Below the pieces are notes generated by a model. The model was not told where the DNA came from, did not search any database, and saw only the letters and a program-made list of their open reading frames with translations. Shown in pieces: positions 41,668 through 50,573 of a stretch of DNA of 64,000 nt (position 1 is the first letter of the stretch; each line of letters starts with the position of its first letter). Origin of the DNA: Propionibacteriales bacterium (GTDB taxonomy: Bacteria > Actinomycetota > Actinomycetes > Propionibacteriales > Nocardioidaceae); contig JAPLCC010000050.1 of assembly GCA_026392415.1 (NCBI GenBank), positions 1 to 64,000 on the forward strand. Reading direction: 5' to 3'. The translations under genes were made by a program, and so were the position numbers.

Positions 41668-43458
41668 TCAGGCGTAGAGCGCTGCGATCTCGTCACGGCT
41701 CTCACGCATCACGATGTTGCGCTTCAGCTTCAGGCTGGGGGTCACCTGTCCGGCTTCCTCGGTCCAGTCATGGTCCAGGATCGTGAACTTCCGGATCGAC
41801 TCCGCCTTCGAGACCGCCTTGTTGGCCTCGTCGACGGCGACCTGGATCGCGGCCCTGAGGTCCTCGTCGTCGACGAGATCGGCGATGGAGCCCGACTTGC
41901 CCTGCTGGTCGGCCCACGCGGGGAAGGCCTCCTCGTCGATGGTGATCAGGGCGCCGATGAACGGCTGCCCGTCCCCGACGACCAGGCACTGGCTCACCAA
42001 GGCCGCAGATCGGACGCGGTCCTCGAGGACCGCCGGAGCGACGTTCTTTCCTCCAGCGGTCACCAGGATCTCCTTCTTGCGACCGGTGATCCGGACGAAG
42101 CCCTCGTCGTCGACCTCGCCGACGTCTCCGGTCCGGAACCAGCCGTCGGCGTCCATGGCCTCGGCGGTGGCTTCCTTGTTGTTCCAGTAACCGGCGAACA
42201 CCTGGCCGCCGCGGAACAGCAGCTCTCCGTCGTCAGCGATCCGCACGGCCGCGCCCGGCAGTGGGCGACCGACGGTGCCCACCTTCTGGGCGTCGGGGAG
42301 GTTCACGGTCAGGGCCGCGGTGGTCTCGGTGAGCCCGTAGCCCTCGAGCACGGTGACGCCGATACCTCGATAGAAATGGCCGAGGCGGTCGCCCAGCGGT
42401 GCGCCGCCGGACACCGCGAACTCGCACCTCCCGCCGAGGGCGGTGCGCAGGCGGCCGTATACGAGGCGCGAGAAGAGAGCGTGCTGTGCGCGCACCCGGA
42501 CCGGGATCCGGTTGTTGTCGAGGGCCCGTGAGTAGGCGATCGCCGTTTCCGCAGCGCGATCGAAGATCTTTCCCTTGCCGTCCGCTGCGGCGTTCTGGGA
42601 CGCCGTGTTGAACACCTTCTCGAAGACCCGGGGGACCGCGAGGATGAAGGTCGGCTGGAAGGTCGCGAGCTGGGGGAGCAGGTTCTTGATGTCGGAGCTG
42701 TGGCCGAGTCGGGTGCGGGACTTGATGCAACCGACCTGGATGATCCGCGCAAAGACGTGCGCCAGCGGCAGGAAGAGGAGGGTCGAGGCGCCTTCGGAGT
42801 CGAAGAGCCGGTCGAGCTCGGCGACTGCGACACCCAGCTCGGTCTGGAAGTTGCCGTGCGTCAGCATGCAGCCCTTGGGGCGACCCGTGGTGCCCGAGGT
42901 GTAGATGAGGGTGGCCAGGTCGGCCGGGCCGGCCGACTGTCGGCGTGCCTCCAGCTCCTTGTCGCTGACTCCGGAGCCGAGCCCGACGAGTTCGCTGACC
43001 GCGTCCCCGTCGATGGTCCAGAGGTACTCGAGCTCGGGGAGGTCGGGGCGGGACGGCCGGACCCGGTCAGCGTGCGCCCGGTCCTCCACGACGATGGCGC
43101 GCGCGCCCGAATCGGACAGGATCCAGCGGATCTGCTCCTCCGAGGAGCTCTCGTAGATCGGCACGGTCGCCGCGCCGGCGAACCAGATCGCGTAGTCGAA
43201 CAGCGTCCATTCATAGCGTGTGCGCGAGATCACGGCGACCCGGTCGCCGGCCTCGACGCCGGCAGCCATGAGGCCCTTCGCGACCGCCGAGACCTCGCTG
43301 AGGAAGGTCGCGCACGAAACGTCGTACCAGCCGCCCTGGTCGTCCGGACGGCTGAATTGTGCCTCGTCAGGAGCCTGTTCGGCGTTCCGGACGACGTCAT
43401 CGGTCAGGTTCCCGGACGTGGGGATCGTGATCGTCTGCGGGGTGGAGTACTCGCGCAC
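41668..43458 (-). CDS. fadD15: Long-chain acyl-CoA/AMP-dependent ligase (FadD15 type)
   Basis: A 596-aa ANL-superfamily enzyme. Motifs: P-loop-like YTSGTTGRPKG, LPLAHVFARI, GYGLTETTAALT (A5), GWFRTGDVGEVDDEGF (A7/A8) and GRKKEILVTAGGKNVAP with the C-terminal catalytic Lys in SLKLKR. It activates fatty acids to acyl-CoA. GTG 43458 follows AGGAGGAA; the frame extends to 43698 across the divergent promoter. M. tuberculosis Rv2187 is the positional counterpart. Confidence 0.93.
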   Translation of the reverse strand: MREYSTPQTITIPTSGNLTDDVVRNAEQAPDEAQFSRPDDQGGWYDVSCATFLSEVSAVAKGLMAAGVEAGDRVAVISRTRYEWTLFDYAIWFAGAATVPIYESSSEEQIRWILSDSGARAIVVEDRAHADRVRPSRPDLPELEYLWTIDGDAVSELVGLGSGVSDKELEARRQSAGPADLATLIYTSGTTGRPKGCMLTHGNFQTELGVAVAELDRLFDSEGASTLLFLPLAHVFARIIQVGCIKSRTRLGHSSDIKNLLPQLATFQPTFILAVPRVFEKVFNTASQNAAADGKGKIFDRAAETAIAYSRALDNNRIPVRVRAQHALFSRLVYGRLRTALGGRCEFAVSGGAPLGDRLGHFYRGIGVTVLEGYGLTETTAALTVNLPDAQKVGTVGRPLPGAAVRIADDGELLFRGGQVFAGYWNNKEATAEAMDADGWFRTGDVGEVDDEGFVRITGRKKEILVTAGGKNVAPAVLEDRVRSAALVSQCLVVGDGQPFIGALITIDEEAFPAWADQQGKSGSIADLVDDEDLRAAIQVAVDEANKAVSKAESIRKFTILDHDWTEEAGQVTPSLKLKRNIVMRESRDEIAALYA

Positions 43459-43545
43459 CGTTCCTCCTGCTGTGGGGCCGCACGAAGGGTACTCCGCGGC
43501 TCGACCGTTGCCACCCCCAGGCAGCGAGTCCGGTAACCTGCCGCC

Positions 43546-44004
43546 ATGGCCGAACAGACGTCTTCGTCGATCGTTGTCGACGCCCCCGCAGCGGATGTGA
43601 TGGCCGTCATCGCGGACTTCCCGGCGTACCCCGCGTGGGCCAAGGGCGTCACCGTCGCCGAGGTCACCTCCTCGTTCGACGCCGCCGATCCTGCGCAACG
43701 CGGACGGGCTCGTGAGGTGTTCTTCGCGCTCGACGTCGCTCCCATCAAGGACGAGTACACGCTGGCCTACGAGTGGGACGGCGACAACCAGGTCACCTGG
43801 ACCCTCGTCGAGGGCAAGATGCTCAAGGCCCTCGAAGGTGCCTACGTGCTCCGTGAGACCGCGCCGAACTCGACGCAGGTCACCTACCGGTTGTCCCTGG
43901 ACGTGTCGATTCCGTTGATCGGAATGCTCAAGCGCCGTGGCGAGAAGATCCTGATCGACACCGCGCTCAAGGGCCTGAAGAAGCGCGTCGAGTCCGGCGC
44001 CTGA
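43546..44004 (+). CDS. SRPBCC-fold (polyketide cyclase/START-like) protein
   Basis: A 152-aa protein with the START-like pattern SSSIVVDAPAADVMAVIADFPAYPAW and a long C-terminal helix IPLIGMLKRRGEKILIDTALKGLKKRV. It corresponds to Rv2185c, a conserved protein of unknown ligand next to the ArsA-like ATPase. TAACCT (43534-43539) lies 6 nt before ATG 43546. It begins the operon with the ATPase, CxxC protein and ROK kinases, 11 nt before the next gene. Confidence 0.9.
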   Translation: MAEQTSSSIVVDAPAADVMAVIADFPAYPAWAKGVTVAEVTSSFDAADPAQRGRAREVFFALDVAPIKDEYTLAYEWDGDNQVTWTLVEGKMLKALEGAYVLRETAPNSTQVTYRLSLDVSIPLIGMLKRRGEKILIDTALKGLKKRVESGA

Positions 44005-44015
44005 GGGCGCCGCGC

Positions 44016-45248
44016 ATGCAGGGTCAGTCCGTGCGGATCATTCTGTTCACCGGCAAGGGCGGCGTCGGGAAGTCGACCGTCTCCGCGGGAACTGCCGCGC
44101 TCGCGGCGGCTCGCGGCCTCCGCACCCTGGTGATCTCGACCGACGCGGCGCATTCACTGGCCGACGCGTACGGCGCTCCGGGTGATGCACGCCCGTCGGA
44201 GCCGACCGAGGTGGCGCCGAACCTCTTCCTCCAGCAGGTCGACGCCCAGTTGCGGTTCGAGCAGTCCTGGGCGGACATCCAGCGCTACCTGCTGACCGTG
44301 CTCGATGCCGTCGGCATGGACCCGGTGGCGGCCGAGGAGATGACCGTGATCCCGGGTGCCGAGGAGGTGCTCGCGCTGCTGGAGCTCCGGCAGCACGCAC
44401 GCTCGGGCAATTGGGACGTCATCGTCGTGGACTGTGCGCCGACCGCGGAGACGTTGCGCCTGCTCGCCCTGCCCGAGGCGCTCGGCTGGTACCTCGAGCG
44501 CCTGCTCCCGATCCAGCGCCGCCTCGTCAAGGCGCTCCGGCCGATCCTGAACCGGGCCGCCGGCGTGCCCATGCCGGGCGACGACGTCTTTGACGCCATC
44601 ACGCGTCTCCACGCCGAGCTCGACGACGTGCACGCCCTGTTGTCGGGTCCCGACGCGAGCGTCCGGCTCGTCCTGACGCCCGAGCAGATGGTGCTCGCCG
44701 AGGCCAGGCGTGCCTTCACGAGCCTGTGCCTCTTCGGTTACCGCGTGGACGGGGTCGTGGCGAACCGGGTGTTCCCCGCCGACGCTGCCGACGAGTGGCG
44801 CGCAGGCTGGGTCGAGGCCCAACAGCGCGTACTCGCCGAGGTCGCCCAGTCGTTCACCGGCCTGCCGATCTTCACCTCGACCTACCAGTCCGCCGAGCCC
44901 GTGGGGGTGGAGGCGGTCGCGGCCCTCGCGACGGCACTGTACGACGGCGCTGACCCGCTCGCTGCGCCGATCGGTGAGGGGCCCTTCCGGGTGTCCCGGC
45001 CCGACGAAGGCGGTGCCGTGGTGCACTTGTCCCTGCCCTTCGTCACCCGGTCGGAGGTGGACCTGGCCCGCAACGGAGACGAGCTCGTCATGACGGTGGG
45101 TTCCTATCGCCGGCTGCTGACCCTGCCGCCCGGGCTCGCCCGCCTGAAGGTCGCCGGGGCGAAGGTGGTCGACGGTGAGCTGCGGGTGCGGTTCGCCGAA
45201 CCGATGCCGGCAACCGCCTCGGCTGGACGCGGCAAGGAGAGGCGATGA
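44016..45248 (+). CDS. ArsA/GET3-family ATPase
   Basis: A 410-aa single-domain ATPase with the deviant Walker A TGKGGVGKSTVS, Switch I STDAAHSLADAYG, Switch II VVDCAPTAETLRLL and a small C-terminal HSP20-like region. It lacks clear arsenite-binding cysteine spacing, so arsenic efflux is unlikely; it matches Rv2184c. ATG 44016 is preferred, with GTG 44031 possible. The stop overlaps the next ATG (ATGA). Confidence 0.88.
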   Translation: MQGQSVRIILFTGKGGVGKSTVSAGTAALAAARGLRTLVISTDAAHSLADAYGAPGDARPSEPTEVAPNLFLQQVDAQLRFEQSWADIQRYLLTVLDAVGMDPVAAEEMTVIPGAEEVLALLELRQHARSGNWDVIVVDCAPTAETLRLLALPEALGWYLERLLPIQRRLVKALRPILNRAAGVPMPGDDVFDAITRLHAELDDVHALLSGPDASVRLVLTPEQMVLAEARRAFTSLCLFGYRVDGVVANRVFPADAADEWRAGWVEAQQRVLAEVAQSFTGLPIFTSTYQSAEPVGVEAVAALATALYDGADPLAAPIGEGPFRVSRPDEGGAVVHLSLPFVTRSEVDLARNGDELVMTVGSYRRLLTLPPGLARLKVAGAKVVDGELRVRFAEPMPATASAGRGKERR

Positions 45249-45661
45249 CCGACGAGAGCGAGATCGGGAGCGTCGGCGAGGAAGCCATGAAGCTCTTCGG
45301 TGCCCTGGCCGACGCCGCGCGCCACCAGGCCGGTGAGGCAACCGGTAGCGCGGGCGGTTTCGCCGCGCAGGCTGCAGCGATGGCGCGCGAGGTGAACGAG
45401 CACCTCGCGACCGGCGAGGCCGAGTGCCGCTACTGCCCCGTGTGCCGGGTCGTGCACGCCGTGCGCCAGACCTCGCCGGAGGTCAGGACCCATCTGATGG
45501 TCGCGGCGTCCTCCCTGCTCCAGGCTGCGGCCGGACTGATGGAGACATTGCCGCCGGCACCCGGATCCGACAGCGCCAACCCGCGCGGCGCCGAGGTCGA
45601 GCACATCGACCTGGACGAGGCCGACGACGGCACCGACGACACTCCGGGATCGGCGCCGTGA
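45245..45661 (+). CDS. Conserved small actinobacterial protein with CxxC motif
   Basis: A 138-aa acidic protein: helical N-terminus, CRYCPVCRVVH at residues 61-71 (a possible zinc site, C-x2-C-x2-C) and a disordered acidic tail. It corresponds to Rv2183c in position. Both ends overlap neighbours (ATGA with the ATPase, GTGA with the ROK kinase), which indicates tight co-translation. Function unknown. Confidence 0.8.
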   Translation: MTDESEIGSVGEEAMKLFGALADAARHQAGEATGSAGGFAAQAAAMAREVNEHLATGEAECRYCPVCRVVHAVRQTSPEVRTHLMVAASSLLQAAAGLMETLPPAPGSDSANPRGAEVEHIDLDEADDGTDDTPGSAP

Positions 45662-46617
45662 CCGCCGTTCAGGGGACGGCCCTGACCTGCGGCATCGACA
45701 TCGGCGGCACGAAGATGGCCGGTGCGGTGGTCGACGCCGAGGGAACGATCCTCGCGGAGTCGCGAGTGGAATCGCCGGCGACGGACCCCGAGGCGATGGA
45801 GGCGGCAGCGGCGGCGCTGGTCGCGGAGCTCGTCTCCCAGCACCCCGTGACGGCGATCGGCGTCGGTGCGGCGGGCTACGTCGCAGCGGACCGATCGACC
45901 GTCCTCTTCGCGCCCAACATCGCGTGGCGCAACGAACCCTTCGGCGTCGACCTGGCCCGACTCACCGGTCTGCCGGTGGTGGTCGAGAACGACGCGAACG
46001 CCGCGGCCTGGGGCGAGTTCCGTTACGGCGCCGGCCGTGACGTCGACGACCAGCTGATGGTCACGGTCGGCACCGGCGTCGGAGGCGGCATCGTGACCGA
46101 CGGTCACCTGCTGCGCGGCGCTCATGGCGTCGCGGCCGAGATCGGCCACCTGTGTGTCGTCCCCGAGGGGCGGGTGTGCGGGTGCGGCAACCACGGCTGT
46201 CTCGAGCAGTACGGCAGTGGCACCGCGCTGGTGCGCGCGACCCGGGAGGCCGTCGAAGCCAGCTCGTTGCTCGCGCGCGACCTGCTGGAGCGCGCCGGTG
46301 GCGACCCGGCGGCCATCACCGGGCCGATGATCACCGACGCCGCGCGCGCCGGCGACCAGTTCGCGGTCGAGCAACTCGAACGTCTCGGCCACTGGCTCGG
46401 TCACGGCATTGCATCGCTCGTGGCGGTGCTCGATCCGGCCGTGATCGTCATCGGCGGCGGCGTCAGCGCGGCCGGCGACATCCTCGTCGAACCGTTGCGG
46501 GCGACCTTCGAGCGTGAGCTGGCAGGCCGGGGATTCCGGCCCCGCGCCGAGATCCGCCTGGCGGCGCTGGGCAACCGTGCCGGCGTCATCGGCGCGGCCG
46601 ACCTGGCACGCAACTAG
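45658..46617 (+). CDS. glkA: ROK-family glucokinase (GlkA-like)
   Basis: A 319-aa ROK kinase. Motifs: DIGGTKMAGAVVD (ATP), NDANAAAWGEFRYGAG (catalytic Asp, sugar), GTGVGGGIV, GVAAEIGHL and the zinc motif CGCGNHGCLEQY. Its sequence follows the S. coelicolor GlkA pattern (VGAAGYVAADRSTVLFAPNI), which phosphorylates glucose and matters in catabolite repression there. GTG 45658 overlaps the previous stop. A second ROK gene follows 11 nt later. Confidence 0.9.
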   Translation: MTAVQGTALTCGIDIGGTKMAGAVVDAEGTILAESRVESPATDPEAMEAAAAALVAELVSQHPVTAIGVGAAGYVAADRSTVLFAPNIAWRNEPFGVDLARLTGLPVVVENDANAAAWGEFRYGAGRDVDDQLMVTVGTGVGGGIVTDGHLLRGAHGVAAEIGHLCVVPEGRVCGCGNHGCLEQYGSGTALVRATREAVEASSLLARDLLERAGGDPAAITGPMITDAARAGDQFAVEQLERLGHWLGHGIASLVAVLDPAVIVIGGGVSAAGDILVEPLRATFERELAGRGFRPRAEIRLAALGNRAGVIGAADLARN

Positions 46618-46628
46618 AGGTCCCGCTG

Positions 46629-47543
46629 ATGGTCCACGACACCTGGGTCGGCGTCGACGTCGGCGGCACCAAGGTGCTGGCAGTCCGCGTCTCCGCCAGC
46701 GGCGAGGTCGAGGCCTCGGCAACGCGACCGATGCCGGGGCGCACGGCAAGCGAAGCCGCGGTCGAGGACGCCGTCGTGGCCGCCGCGCACGACGTGTACG
46801 CCGATGGGCCGCCGACTGCGCTCGGCATCTCCGCTGCCGGGTTGGTCGACAGCACCGGCGAGCGGTACCTGTTCGGCGCCCACCTGCCCTGGCGCGATGC
46901 CCCCGTGCGGGCCCGGATCGCCGAACGCGCGGGTCTGGCCGTCGTGCTCGACAACGACGCGAACTGCGCGGCGCACGCCGAGTTGGCGGTGGGTGCGGCG
47001 CGCGGCATCGACTCGATGGTGATGATCACCATCGGCACCGGCATCGGCGGCGCGCTGGTCCTCGGCGGGCGGGTCGTCCGAGGGGCCCACGGCCTGGCCG
47101 GAGAGTTCGGGCACATGCAGGTGGTCCCTGACGGGCTGGCCTGCGAGTGCGGCCTGAGCGGCTGCTGGGAGCAGTACTGCAGTGGCCGGGCCCTCGAGCG
47201 GGTCACCCGCGTCGCCCTCGGTCGTCACCTGGACGGGCCGGAGGTCGCGGCGATGGCATCCGCAGGCGACGAGGTCGCCCGTCAGGCCTTCGCCTCGATC
47301 GGCACCTGGCTGGGCGTGGGGGTCGCGGGCCTGGTGTCTGCCTTCGACCCGGAACTCGTCGTCGTCGGCGGCGGTGTTTCCGCCGTCGGCGACCTGTTGC
47401 TGGAGCCGGCCCGTGCCGCACTGCTGGAGTCGTTGCAGGGTACGGCCCATCGTCCGGTGCCTTCGCTGGTGCCGGCCCGACTCGGTCCCGAGGCCGGCGC
47501 GGTCGGTGCAGCGTTGCTCGCACGGGACGCCGGCAAGCTCTGA
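46629..47543 (+). CDS. Second ROK-family sugar kinase
   Basis: A 304-aa ROK protein with DVGGTKVLAVRV, LDNDANCAAHAELAVG, GTGIGGALV, GLAGEFGHMQ and zinc motif CECGLSGCWEQYCSG. No HTH domain, so a kinase rather than a repressor. It is divergent enough from its neighbour that substrates may differ (glucose, N-acetylmannosamine or another hexose; not determinable here). The next gene overlaps its stop (TGATG). Confidence 0.88.
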   Translation: MVHDTWVGVDVGGTKVLAVRVSASGEVEASATRPMPGRTASEAAVEDAVVAAAHDVYADGPPTALGISAAGLVDSTGERYLFGAHLPWRDAPVRARIAERAGLAVVLDNDANCAAHAELAVGAARGIDSMVMITIGTGIGGALVLGGRVVRGAHGLAGEFGHMQVVPDGLACECGLSGCWEQYCSGRALERVTRVALGRHLDGPEVAAMASAGDEVARQAFASIGTWLGVGVAGLVSAFDPELVVVGGGVSAVGDLLLEPARAALLESLQGTAHRPVPSLVPARLGPEAGAVGAALLARDAGKL

Positions 47544-48826
47544 TGGCGACCTCGCGGACCGCCTGGCTGTGGTGGGCCACGACCCGGCTGGTGCTGCTGA
47601 TCGTCCTGGTGACGGTCGAGACCGGCGTCGGTTTCGACCTGAAGTACTACCGCGAGAGCCTGGGTGACTTCGGCGCCGACGGAGTGACGGGGACACTGCG
47701 GGAGTACCCCGTGCCGGCATTCCTCGCCCTGGCCGCGCCCTACGCCCTGCTCTCACTCGCGGGCGCGACGAGCTACTACTCGCTGTTCGTCATCGTGCTG
47801 GCGGTCGGGCTCGACGCCACGTTCCTGCGCGCTCTGCTCCATCGCGCCGGGGCGGCCGACGTCACCACCCCCGGGACTCTCGGGGGCATCTCGTTGCCCG
47901 CGGTCGTCTGGCTGGCCGCCGTACCCGCGATCGGGTCGTTGACCTATGCACGGTTCGACCTGTTGCCGGGTGTCCTGATCGGCCTCGCTCTGCTCGCTCT
48001 GGTCGACGCGCCGCGCCGTGCTGCTGTGCTCGGTGCCCTGGCCACCGGCGCGAAGTACTGGCCCGCGCTGGTCCTGCCCACGCTGGCCGCGCCGCGATCG
48101 AGCCGGCTCCGGGTGCTGGCGGCCGGAGCGGTGACGGGGGCTGCCCTGGTCGTGGTCAGCCTGGTGCTGGGCGGATGGGACCGGATCATGTCGCCGCTGG
48201 ACTACCAGGGCGACCGCGGTCTGCAGATCGAGTCCGTGGCGGCGACTCCTGCCATGGTCCGCTGGGCCGCGGGCCCGGGGGACCACGACGTCTTCTTCTC
48301 CAAGGCGCTCGCCTGGGAGATCGACGGACCGGGTGTCTCTGCGCTCATCACCGTGTCGACGGTCGCGACCGCCGGCCTCCTGCTCGCCATGGTCGCGCTG
48401 TGGGTGCTCGCCTGGCGCCGTCTCGGTGACGTCCGGGACAGCCTGCCCGCGACGATCTGGCTCACGCTCGCGGCGGTTTCGGCGTTCGTCGTCGGCGGCA
48501 AGGTGCTGAGCCCGCAGTACCTCATCTGGTTGCTGCCGGCCGCCTGTGCCGGTCTCGCCCTGCTCGACGATCCGGCCGAACAGCGGCGCCTGCGTCGCTG
48601 GACCGCGGTCCTGCTGGTGGCGGCCGTGATCACCCACGTGGTCTTCCCGCACGGGTACCACGAACTGATCGACCACACGACGTGGAGTGGGGCCGTGGTC
48701 GCCCTGCTGCTGGTGCGCAACCTGCTGCTGGTGGGCCTGTGCGGCTACGCGCTCGTGTCGGCGACCCGGCTCGTCAGACGACCGCGCCGTCGTCCCACGG
48801 ATCCCGTGGCGACCGGGGCATCTTGA
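47543..48826 (+). CDS. GT87/DUF2029 polyprenol-dependent mannosyltransferase-like membrane protein
   Basis: A 427-aa GT-C-type protein with ten or so helices. DLKYYRESL in the first loop holds the expected acidic catalytic region, and GAKYWPALVLPTL and LSPQYLIWLLP are family-typical. Rv2181, an alpha-1,2-mannosyltransferase, is the positional counterpart, so addition of mannose from polyprenyl-phosphate-mannose to a lipoglycan is probable. It overlaps the convergent gene at its 3' end by 53 bp. Confidence 0.86.
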   Translation: MATSRTAWLWWATTRLVLLIVLVTVETGVGFDLKYYRESLGDFGADGVTGTLREYPVPAFLALAAPYALLSLAGATSYYSLFVIVLAVGLDATFLRALLHRAGAADVTTPGTLGGISLPAVVWLAAVPAIGSLTYARFDLLPGVLIGLALLALVDAPRRAAVLGALATGAKYWPALVLPTLAAPRSSRLRVLAAGAVTGAALVVVSLVLGGWDRIMSPLDYQGDRGLQIESVAATPAMVRWAAGPGDHDVFFSKALAWEIDGPGVSALITVSTVATAGLLLAMVALWVLAWRRLGDVRDSLPATIWLTLAAVSAFVVGGKVLSPQYLIWLLPAACAGLALLDDPAEQRRLRRWTAVLLVAAVITHVVFPHGYHELIDHTTWSGAVVALLLVRNLLLVGLCGYALVSATRLVRRPRRRPTDPVATGAS

Positions 48827-49193
48827 AGACCAGGTAGCAGAAACCGAAGACGAAGCCGCCGATCAGGATCCAGCTCGCCAGGCTCGGCAGGTCGAGCCCG
48901 AGCACGAGGAAGACCAGCAGCACGGTCGGAGAACCGAAGACACCGAGCCAGGCGAGGAGGCGGTCCGGCGGCGGCACCGGAATCGGCGGCGGGCGCTCCG
49001 GGACGAAGCCGTCGACGTCGTCGTCGAAGAGGCTCGACAACTCGTGGTGGCCGTCCGGTTCCTCGTCCTCCATGGGCTCGGGTGCGGGCGCGACAGGTGT
49101 CACGTCGACGGCCTCGAGTTCGGCGCGCTCGCCGTAGTTGTCGACGATCTTCTGCCAGGCGGAGTCCTGGTCCTCAGGGTTCTCCCGTTTCAC
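48774..49193 (-). CDS. Conserved small membrane protein (139 aa)
   Basis: An acidic, Pro-rich cytoplasmic N-terminal half (about 1-80) followed by two membrane helices (LAWLGVFGSPTVLLVFLVLG and SWILIGGFVFGFCYLVF). GTG 49193 has TAGGCT (49200-49205) 6 nt upstream. No known domain recognised. Convergent overlap with the GT87 gene (53 bp). Confidence 0.75.
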   Translation of the reverse strand: MKRENPEDQDSAWQKIVDNYGERAELEAVDVTPVAPAPEPMEDEEPDGHHELSSLFDDDVDGFVPERPPPIPVPPPDRLLAWLGVFGSPTVLLVFLVLGLDLPSLASWILIGGFVFGFCYLVFKMPRSPRDPWDDGAVV

Positions 49194-49232
49194 GCGCTCA
49201 GCCTACGCCTGCGCCGGGCAGCCAGGTGCTGC

Positions 49233-50573
49233 TCAGTCCGTGCAGAAGGGCTGGTCACCGACCGGGATCGCGTGGAAGTGGGCGTACTTCCGCTCCCACA
49301 GGGACAGCGGTTCGAGCGGACGCTGACCGGTGCCGGGGCCGAAGGTGACCCGATCGCCGTGCAACACCCCGGTGACGACGAGCCCGGGATCCTCCATCGC
49401 CCGCAGCCGCAGGCCGAGCAGCGGAACGGCGACGTCCGACTCGGCGGCGCGGTCGATCGCCCGATCGCTGGAGGACTCGAGGTAGACGAGGTCCTCCTGC
49501 CACGTCGTCAGGTGGACGGAGGGAAGGAAGAGATGGTTCGCCTCGGTCCCCTCGGTGCGCAGGCTCGAGAACATCGTGAAGGACGCGGTGGTGCGAAGTC
49601 CGAGATAGGGATTCAGCGCCCACGCCAGGGTCACCACGATCATCGGGACATGGATCCAGGTGACACCGGCGATCCGTGCGGTCGGCGCTGCCTGTCGCCA
49701 CGACCACAGCGCCGCGATGACAATGGCCACCAGGACGACCTTGCTGATCACGTTCGTCGCCGCCGATGCCACGCCCACGCTGAGGTAGCCGGTGAATCCG
49801 ATCACCAGGAGTCCGAGCGCCGCAGCGACGTACGGGAAGCGGCGTACGTCGCGGACCACGGCCGACCTGGAGGTCAGCCGCTGCAGGCGGTCCAGGAGCT
49901 CATCGGCATCCGGCGCGCTCAGGAACAGGAAGAAGAGCGCGATGAGCGTCGCACTGAAGTCCTGGACCCCGATCGCGGGGCTCAAGGTGATCAGGCAGTG
50001 GAAGGTCATGCCCAGCCGGACGCCATGACGCCGCGTGGCCGGGATGAGCAACAGCACCGGGATCAGGCTCTCGGCGGTGATCGTCGCGATCATCCACACG
50101 GGGTCCAGCGGCAGGTCCCGGGTGGCTCCGAACGAGGCGCGGGCCGCGATCGCCGACGCGCAGCTGGTGACCGGGTCGAGGAAGGTGCTGTTGTACTTCG
50201 CGAGTGCCGCCGCCGAGTAGGCGATCAGGAGGACGATCCTGATGCCCGGGACGGCGCGTCGAAGCGCATCGAGTGAGACCTCGCGCCGTACGGCGAAGCA
50301 GGCCAGGATCGTGAGGCCGACGAACCCGTCGAGCATCCAGTGGTTGGGCGAGTACGGCATCTCGGCGACCATGTCGGCGAGTTGCGCGACCAGCAGCAGC
50401 CCGAACAGGGGCAGCGAGCGCGGCTGGATCAGCACGGCGAAGGCCAGGGTGGCGACCGCGATGCCCCAGACCGTGTCCAGCCGGTGCTGGTCGGCCATGC
50501 AGACGTGGAGCAGGAGGGCGAACGCCCACAGTCGGACGAAGGCCAGCAGCATCCGGTCCGAGGGAGCGGTCAC
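49233..50573 (-). CDS. Polytopic membrane protein, HTTM-like
   Basis: A 446-aa protein with about ten helices. ALAKYNSTFLDPV and FHCLITLSPAIGVQDFSATL resemble the HTTM/vitamin-K-carboxylase-like membrane domain, but I do not see enough to assign carboxylase activity. A C-terminal soluble tail follows. GTG 50573 overlaps the hydrolase stop (GTGA), so the two are co-translated. Confidence 0.72.
   Translation of the reverse strand: MTAPSDRMLLAFVRLWAFALLLHVCMADQHRLDTVWGIAVATLAFAVLIQPRSLPLFGLLLVAQLADMVAEMPYSPNHWMLDGFVGLTILACFAVRREVSLDALRRAVPGIRIVLLIAYSAAALAKYNSTFLDPVTSCASAIAARASFGATRDLPLDPVWMIATITAESLIPVLLLIPATRRHGVRLGMTFHCLITLSPAIGVQDFSATLIALFFLFLSAPDADELLDRLQRLTSRSAVVRDVRRFPYVAAALGLLVIGFTGYLSVGVASAATNVISKVVLVAIVIAALWSWRQAAPTARIAGVTWIHVPMIVVTLAWALNPYLGLRTTASFTMFSSLRTEGTEANHLFLPSVHLTTWQEDLVYLESSSDRAIDRAAESDVAVPLLGLRLRAMEDPGLVVTGVLHGDRVTFGPGTGQRPLEPLSLWERKYAHFHAIPVGDQPFCTD

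Noticed and set aside
44016..45248. Arsenical pump ATPase (arsenic resistance)
   Set aside because: ArsA fold is clear, but single domain, no arsenite cysteine triad visible, and no arsB/arsR nearby; treated as GET3/Rv2184c-like.
45658..47543. ROK proteins as transcriptional repressors (NagC type)
   Set aside because: Neither has an N-terminal helix-turn-helix; both start directly with the ATP-binding GGTK motif.
46614..47756. 380-codon minus-strand frame over the second ROK gene
   Set aside because: Antisense shadow; the plus-strand product has complete ROK motifs.
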